From: Macropodus opercularis
Lineage: Eukaryota > Chordata > Actinopteri > Anabantiformes > Osphronemidae
DNA: 64,000 nt
Assembly: GCA_030770545.1 (NCBI GenBank)
Contig: CM061090.1
Span: 16,836,501-16,900,500 of the forward strand
Reading direction: 5' to 3'
This document shows, in pieces, positions 58,501-64,000 of the stretch; within the stretch, counting starts at the first letter, position 1; every line of letters starts with the position of its first letter. Under the pieces are notes generated by a model. The model had not been told where the DNA came from and did not search any database. It worked only from the letters and a program-made list of their open reading frames with translations. The position numbers and the translations under genes were made by a program.

Positions 58501-61500
58501 TAACGAAGTCCCAGAGGTTGAAAAGAAGGTGAGGAATTCTCCCAAAAAGTATTAACTGTACAGTAATGGTTACAGATTTTGCTATAGTTTAGCTCATTTT
58601 ATTTTTCTTGTATTGACTTGACAGGATTCGGCCACTTCTAGAAGTCCCACTATTGAAGAAAATATAAAAATGAGCACAGAGCTTGCAAGTAAGTTTTGTC
58701 CATCTCATGTAAACACACTCGTGTGTTGATCATAATCTGTTAATTCATGTTATGAGTTTTTAATATTAACTAAAGCTCTCACTCTTCTCTGCAGTTATTG
58801 GGAATACATTTGCAGGTTCTGGAGACTATCCTATGGCTGTCAAGTATTTCACTGATGCGATTAAATTCAACCCCACAGAGTTTAAGTGAGAACTTGTCCT
58901 TGTTGTCTCTTGCTGTAATTTAACAAGTGGTGCTTACGCCAGCACTGTTACGCAAAGTTTAAGCTGTTCTTGCTGTTTCAGGTTGTTTGGGAATCGTTCC
59001 TTCTGTTTTGAAAAGATGCAAGAATATGAGAAGGCGCTGACTGATGCAGAGTTGTGTCTCAGGCTGTGTCCAGGCTGGGTTAAGGGCCTGTTTAGGAAGG
59101 GCAGAGCTCTGGCTGGTCTAAAGGTACATTATCGCTAACAATATCTGTACCTCCCATAAATGCCTTGTTATAAATTCTGTGTACTGTAGTAAAACACAGG
59201 GGTTGTGGTTTGGAAAATAACAAGACTCTACTGCAACAGGGCCTGGCTTGGTTGAGCTACAGTAAAAACACAGGATGGGTCTCTAACAAAGATTAACGCA
59301 GAGTGTTACTGTGTTTCCTATTCTGCATTTGATTATGAGCAAACAATAATTGTACTAAAATAATGGCATGAGTCATTGTTGGAGTAGACGTCTACTCACT
59401 TTGACAGCGTGCTCTTAAACTCACTAACTATGGCTCATCTTTTAGCAGTGTTTGTATCTTTGACAAGGTAACTTGTGTAAACGTCTTTTTCATTAATGTT
59501 TGCGTTAGTTCGTTTACCCACATCAGTTCAGGTTGGAATGACTTTGTCATCACTTTGGCCTCGACGTGCCACCACTGAATTAATTCCAAGTGTCATTGAG
59601 CTGCGTTGGCTCTTATTATTTACTCATGTTGTTTTGACTAGCGCTTGCTGTAAACATTAATAACTGAGCTGATTACTCCAGCAGTATGACAGCTAATGAG
59701 TCTGAACTTCGATTTAGTCCCAAAGCAGCTCATTGGTTTTCCTCCCGTTTCAACAGAGGTATGAGAAGGCAGCCCAGGCCTTCGAGGAAGTTCTTCAGCT
59801 GGACAGTGCGTTTGGGGAAGCTGCCCAGGAGCTGATGCGGATGCAGATAACCCAACTAATGGTGTGTAACATGTTTGTACGTAGCCACTCATAGACAAGT
59901 GTTGTGAATACTGGGTAGCTGTCCTCATTTGATGTTTAAATAAATATTTTCTGAGTAGTTAATCTAAAATGCTGTATATCCAACTTCAGTGGTTATTGAA
60001 GAGGATGAATAATTTTCAATCCTAGGAGACAGAAGTGAGTACCGACAGGCAAACTGTTGGTTAATCATTCGACGAGTTTTCACCTGTGTTTAATTTCAGG
60101 AATATGGTTTCACTCGGGAGCAGAGCACCAAAGCTTTAATTGTACACGGGACTGTAAAAAAAGCACTGGAAGTGTTGACTAAATTAAACCCTCAACCAGG
60201 TGAGTCGCTGTCATTCTACTGAATGAGGTTTAAATGCTGCTGTTCTGTACGTTACCTGTAACTAGAATGTTGGTGCCATCCTAACTTCAAATGTGTCTTT
60301 TGTGTGTAGGAGCTTCTCAGAATGCCACTTTACCTGTTCAGGTAGCAAATGTTAGCGGAGTCTCTCCAGTCCTTTCAGCCAGTACAAGCCCTGCACCTGC
60401 TCGCCCAAAAGATGCACCACTTAAGAACAACCTGTTTGGCCCAGTCCAGAACATGTCAAACGTCCATCAACATAAACCCATTCTGAATCAGGCCGCAGTG
60501 AGCAGCAGCCAAGTAAATCAAACACCACTGTGAGTATAGATTTAAAAAGAACTACAAACAAAGGCTTAATAAAAGGATTGACTGTAAACTAATGTTATGA
60601 TTTGAGGGATGCTAATTTTTTTTACGGTTGTAAATATTTGTAGCTGTATGAATTTCCAAACCTCATTACTTACTACTAGGACGTCGTTATCTCAGGATGC
60701 AGCGGCTTCATCAAACTCTAAGCTACTTTAGGTTTCAGGTACATCTATAACAGCTGATCCTCCGCGTTTCTCACATGTATGTGGTTTACGGTTAAATCAA
60801 TAATCCTTTGAATTGAGCTCAGCTTTTACACTCCCTTAGATCGATTCCATATCACAATTAAAAATCCATAGGACATGTCTCTGGGGTTAGTTTGGTTCTC
60901 AGCCAAGTGACATTTGTTCAATTTGGGTTTAATGTGAATGTAATGTGGACCTAATACTGAACTGGATATAGAGCAACAGAGCGGATCCCTTAAAGTTAAT
61001 TTAAATTATGCATGTCATCATGCAGCTCAATACTCTGTATCAGTGACATCTTTATTTGGGAACATTATGGCTACCAATTTTATCCAGTTATTAACCAAGG
61101 TTAATTGGATGATCTCCTCAGCTCTTTTATTGGACAAGCTTAACTAAGAACTACACAGATGGTGTCTTTATAGCTGTTACTGATTCTCCTCTAATTAGAC
61201 AGTATATTCCCGGAGAGCAGAAAATCATTGAATGTGTTTATGTAGTTCACACTATTATGAATGATGCTGCTTTTTTCCCCAGATCTCACATGACCTTATT
61301 TATTTATTACAGGGAGCTGTTTCCAGTTTGGGTTGGAAACTTGTTTTATCCAGTGTCTGAATCTTTGCTAGCCAACCTGTTTAACAAGTAAGAAAACTTT
61401 CAGTAATGCTTTTATTGCCAAGATGAAACAAAGTAATTAAAGTCGGCCTTTGTTGAATCATAAGTCCCTAGTAACACACCTTTTCTCGCAGGGTTGGGTT

Positions 61501-62675
61501 TGTCTACAGTGTGAAGGTCCTGACTGTTCGACGATGTGCCTTTGTAAACTACACAAAGCAAGAGCATTGTGAGGAAGCTATCCGGCGCTTTCATGTAAGA
61601 ACAGCTTGAACTATATCTAATGCCTTTTACTGTTGGATTAAAGATTTAAATTACTGTGTACATTTGACCTCAGACTGCCTTTTGCTGTTTTGGATGAACT
61701 ACATAGGTTGTGTTTATATACTGTTAAAAAGATTTTTAGTTTCCTCTTTAAGTCTTGACACTATCACTGCGAGCACAGAATGCATTCTGTTTATCATAGT
61801 AATATGAATAAGGCAATTATGTAATCACACTTTTTAAAAAGTGAATTTTGAATGAAAGTCTGAAAATGTTTAGTCTCTGGAGAAATTATCACTGCTCCAC
61901 TAAATGTATTCTTTTGTTCACTTCTTTAGGGTTTTGATCTGAATGGCATGAAGATTGCCGTGAGGTACCCAGACAGGATTCCTCATGGCATGGGAATTTC
62001 CAAGTCTGCCCTCATAGCTGATGACCAGCAGGATCAGAATATGAGGTAAATTCCTGCACATGCATTGAAACACATTAGCTGTAAAGACGACCTTTTTTCA
62101 TGGGGTGCAGTTGGGGCGATGTCTTGCATGTAACTGTGGTTTGTGCCATTTTTTGCTTGCTGTTATCATTAATTTTGTTTATGTTTAAATGGAAGTGATG
62201 CAGCGAGGCGAACCACAGTCCCAGGGAGGCTTTAGCAGTGGGTGTTAGTCTTTGTAGTTGTAGTTAGTTTTTGTAGTACTAAGTAAGATATTTTCTCTCC
62301 AGGGGAAGGATGTTAACAAAACGGAGAATTTTGCCTAACAACTAAATACATTTTCTAAACTTGTTAAAGAATTACAACCGCACATAATGAGCACGGGAAA
62401 CCTGGCCCCCATCACTTACACTGAAAGCCCGTTTTAAAGGCCAGTATAAACGGGGGGAATGATCACAGCAAGAAACCTGCAGCAACCAACACATTCATTC
62501 AACTAAAGATCAACAACAGAGCCTCAAATGTTGGTGTATGGTAATATTTGCTTTTTGATCAATTGCTCTCAGGCAAAATGAGTACGGCGACGAAAGAAAC
62601 ACAGTTGGAGGCCGCAGACCCCTTCACCCTTACAGACACGTGCCTGACCACAAAAACCGAAACGAGATGCCTTAA
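55568..62675 (+). CDS. ttc31: TTC31-like TPR protein with UBA-like segment and C-terminal RRM
   Basis: Eighteen exons: 55568-55598, 55786-55808, 57078-57144, 57272-57507, 57611-57691, 57772-57840, 57927-58109, 58373-58528, 58625-58688, 58795-58885, 58982-59123, 59757-59861, 60100-60199, 60310-60529, 61313-61387, 61492-61594, 61930-62045, 62573-62675; 654 residues. Mammalian TTC31 (about 519 residues) shares the lysine-rich KAQKKRLKKQ/KQKERRRFEK block, the LDMTSTFVKLAKLKLE motif and the three TPRs (GNTFAGSGDYPMAVKYFTDA, LFGNRSFCFEKMQEYEKALT, GLFRKGRALAGLKRYEKAAQ). After the TPRs comes EYGFTREQSTKALIVHGTVK, UBA-like, and then an RRM with RNP2 VWVGNL and RNP1 RRCAFVNY. The family function is poorly known; RNA binding is inferred from the RRM. 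The start at 55568 gives a two-exon N-terminus MNMEVFREEPEFTDIRVF that splices in frame; an ATG two codons later is equally usable. Confidence 0.88.
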
Positions 62676-64000
62676 GCTGCTCCAGGTCTGACTGTCCTCA
62701 AGAAAAGCAGAGTCATTGACTGCCGGTACAAACTAATTGATGGTTCTACAAGGGCTACAAGCTTCTAAAGCAGCCAGGTTCATGTGAAACAAAAACGCTT
62801 AAAAGAAATGTTTTCATAGCTGAAACTGTCTCTTGTTGACGTGAGAAGATAATTTAATAAGTAAACCAGGTGTTATCACTGTTTTGATGCCAAGATCTGA
62901 AGCCTGATGGGTTGTTTAGTGTTAATGTTAGTATTTTTAAAGATATGTCTTCACAACACTGCCACAAAACCTGAGTAGCATTATACTGTAGCTGTGTGAG
63001 ATGGTGGAGCAGTGTTTTTTAGTCTACATTGGAAACTGCCACATGTTCAATTATTGTTTGAGGTTTTTTAAGTTTTTTTTTTTTTTTATTCTTTAATAAT
63101 TGAATTATCACTGGGCCCCGAAATCATTTATTACGTCAAAGTTTTAGTGTTGTATTGTAAAGGTTGATACATACGATCTAAAGCTATATTCAGAATTATC
63201 TTTATCAGTCATTATACTTAAATGCATATTATCATCATCCTAAACATGCTTTATAACGAAACGGATTTTAATGCATACTATTACTGATTAACTGCTGATG
63301 CTTCATTATACAATTACAGATGATTACCAGATGGCATGTATTATTTTATTCATATACCCTCATTAATGAGGGGTATGTTCTTAATTCAAGAATTAAAGAT
63401 CCTTTCATATTCTCAATTCCTGTGTCATTATTTAAAGCTGCTCCTAAAGCCCTGCAGAGGTTCAGAGTATAGATAGCCTGTGTATTTAATGCTCTTATTA
63501 AATATAAACATAGCCTAAGGCCACAGCTCGCTGTTGGAGCACATGCTGCATACATACATGCTTTGAGCTCTACTGTGGCAACTGCGACGGTGAGTTAACA
63601 CATTACACATTTTAATTTGTGTGAATGATTTCAACCCTAAATTATTAAAAAAATGACACTAAACTAGCTCACAGCAAACCATCACAACTCATAAGTTAAT
63701 GGTAAAATTTCAAATTTGGATTGATGCCGTTCCAGATCCTCAGCGTAATCTTGACGTCTACAACCAACAGGTGGCAGCAGAGCTAAAGTACTAAACCAGA
63801 GATTCTCAAACGTGTGCAAACTGCATCTTACAGCTACATGATGAATTACGTAGACGTCCTAAACATACCATCATGGCACACGGCGCTGAGGTCCAGAGCT
63901 GTTTACACTTCACCTGTAGCACCTGGAACAGCAAAGAGATAATTAGGAGTTATCACTTAAATAAAACCCTCGGGTCTTTGTTTAGATTAAAAAGATAAGC
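62676..64000. other. ttc31 3-prime region and right edge
   Basis: AT-rich DNA after the ttc31 stop, with a poly-T tract at about 63078-63088 and ATTAAA near 63393 that could end the transcript. I see no further exon. The stretch 63880-63940 has a CACCTGTAGC context resembling a minus-strand splice donor, but no coding frame supports it. Confidence 0.45.

Noticed and set aside
1..64000. tRNA, rRNA, CRISPR, operon or prophage features
   Set aside because: None of the expected structures were seen; the window is vertebrate chromosome. Small structured RNAs could still be missed by eye.

Overview
This is animal nuclear DNA, most likely from a percomorph-type teleost fish. Genes are split by short GT-AG introns, bases are moderately AT-rich, and the repeats are those typical of fish genomes (Tc1-like relics and a MITE, LINE 3-prime ends, a decayed Ty3/gypsy copy, dinucleotide microsatellites). 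No bacterial or viral gene organisation, CRISPR array, rRNA or tRNA was seen. All gene models were spliced by eye from the sequence, and every complete model closes in frame across all its junctions.

Left third (1-22.6 kb), minus strand: a tandem array of three small secreted or surface mucin-like genes. The first runs off the left edge. The second (12.4-15.9 kb) and third (19.8-21.5 kb) are complete and share one plan: signal-peptide exon, one large Thr/Ser repeat exon, SEA domain split over three exons, and a short hydrophobic C-terminus that looks like a GPI-anchor signal. Intron phases are identical, and each has a matching untranslated first exon and TATA-type promoter block, so they are recent tandem duplicates with different minisatellites. 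Between and beyond them lie mostly decayed transposons (LINE, Tc1, a MITE, a possible solo LTR).

Middle (27.9-45.2 kb), plus strand: zfp91 (five C2H2 zinc fingers), then a ciliary-neurotrophic-factor-like cytokine gene (cntf), the same order as ZFP91-CNTF in mammals. A broken Ty3/gypsy element sits in cntf intron 2. Next comes an unusual 933-residue gene joining the C-terminal half of a SET domain, a C2H2-like finger, a Crypton/tyrosine-recombinase-like domain and a SANT/Myb-like tail. It looks like a domesticated transposon gene and is the most interesting coding feature.

Right third (47.3-64 kb): a butyrophilin-like Ig/B30.2 membrane protein on the minus strand, then divergently mfsd8 (lysosomal MFS transporter, CLN7), then ttc31 (TPR protein that here also carries a UBA-like segment and a C-terminal RRM). 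The last 1.3 kb shows no further gene. The genes do not form one pathway; the window is ordinary vertebrate chromosome with two innovative loci, the SEA-mucin array and the SET/Crypton fusion.
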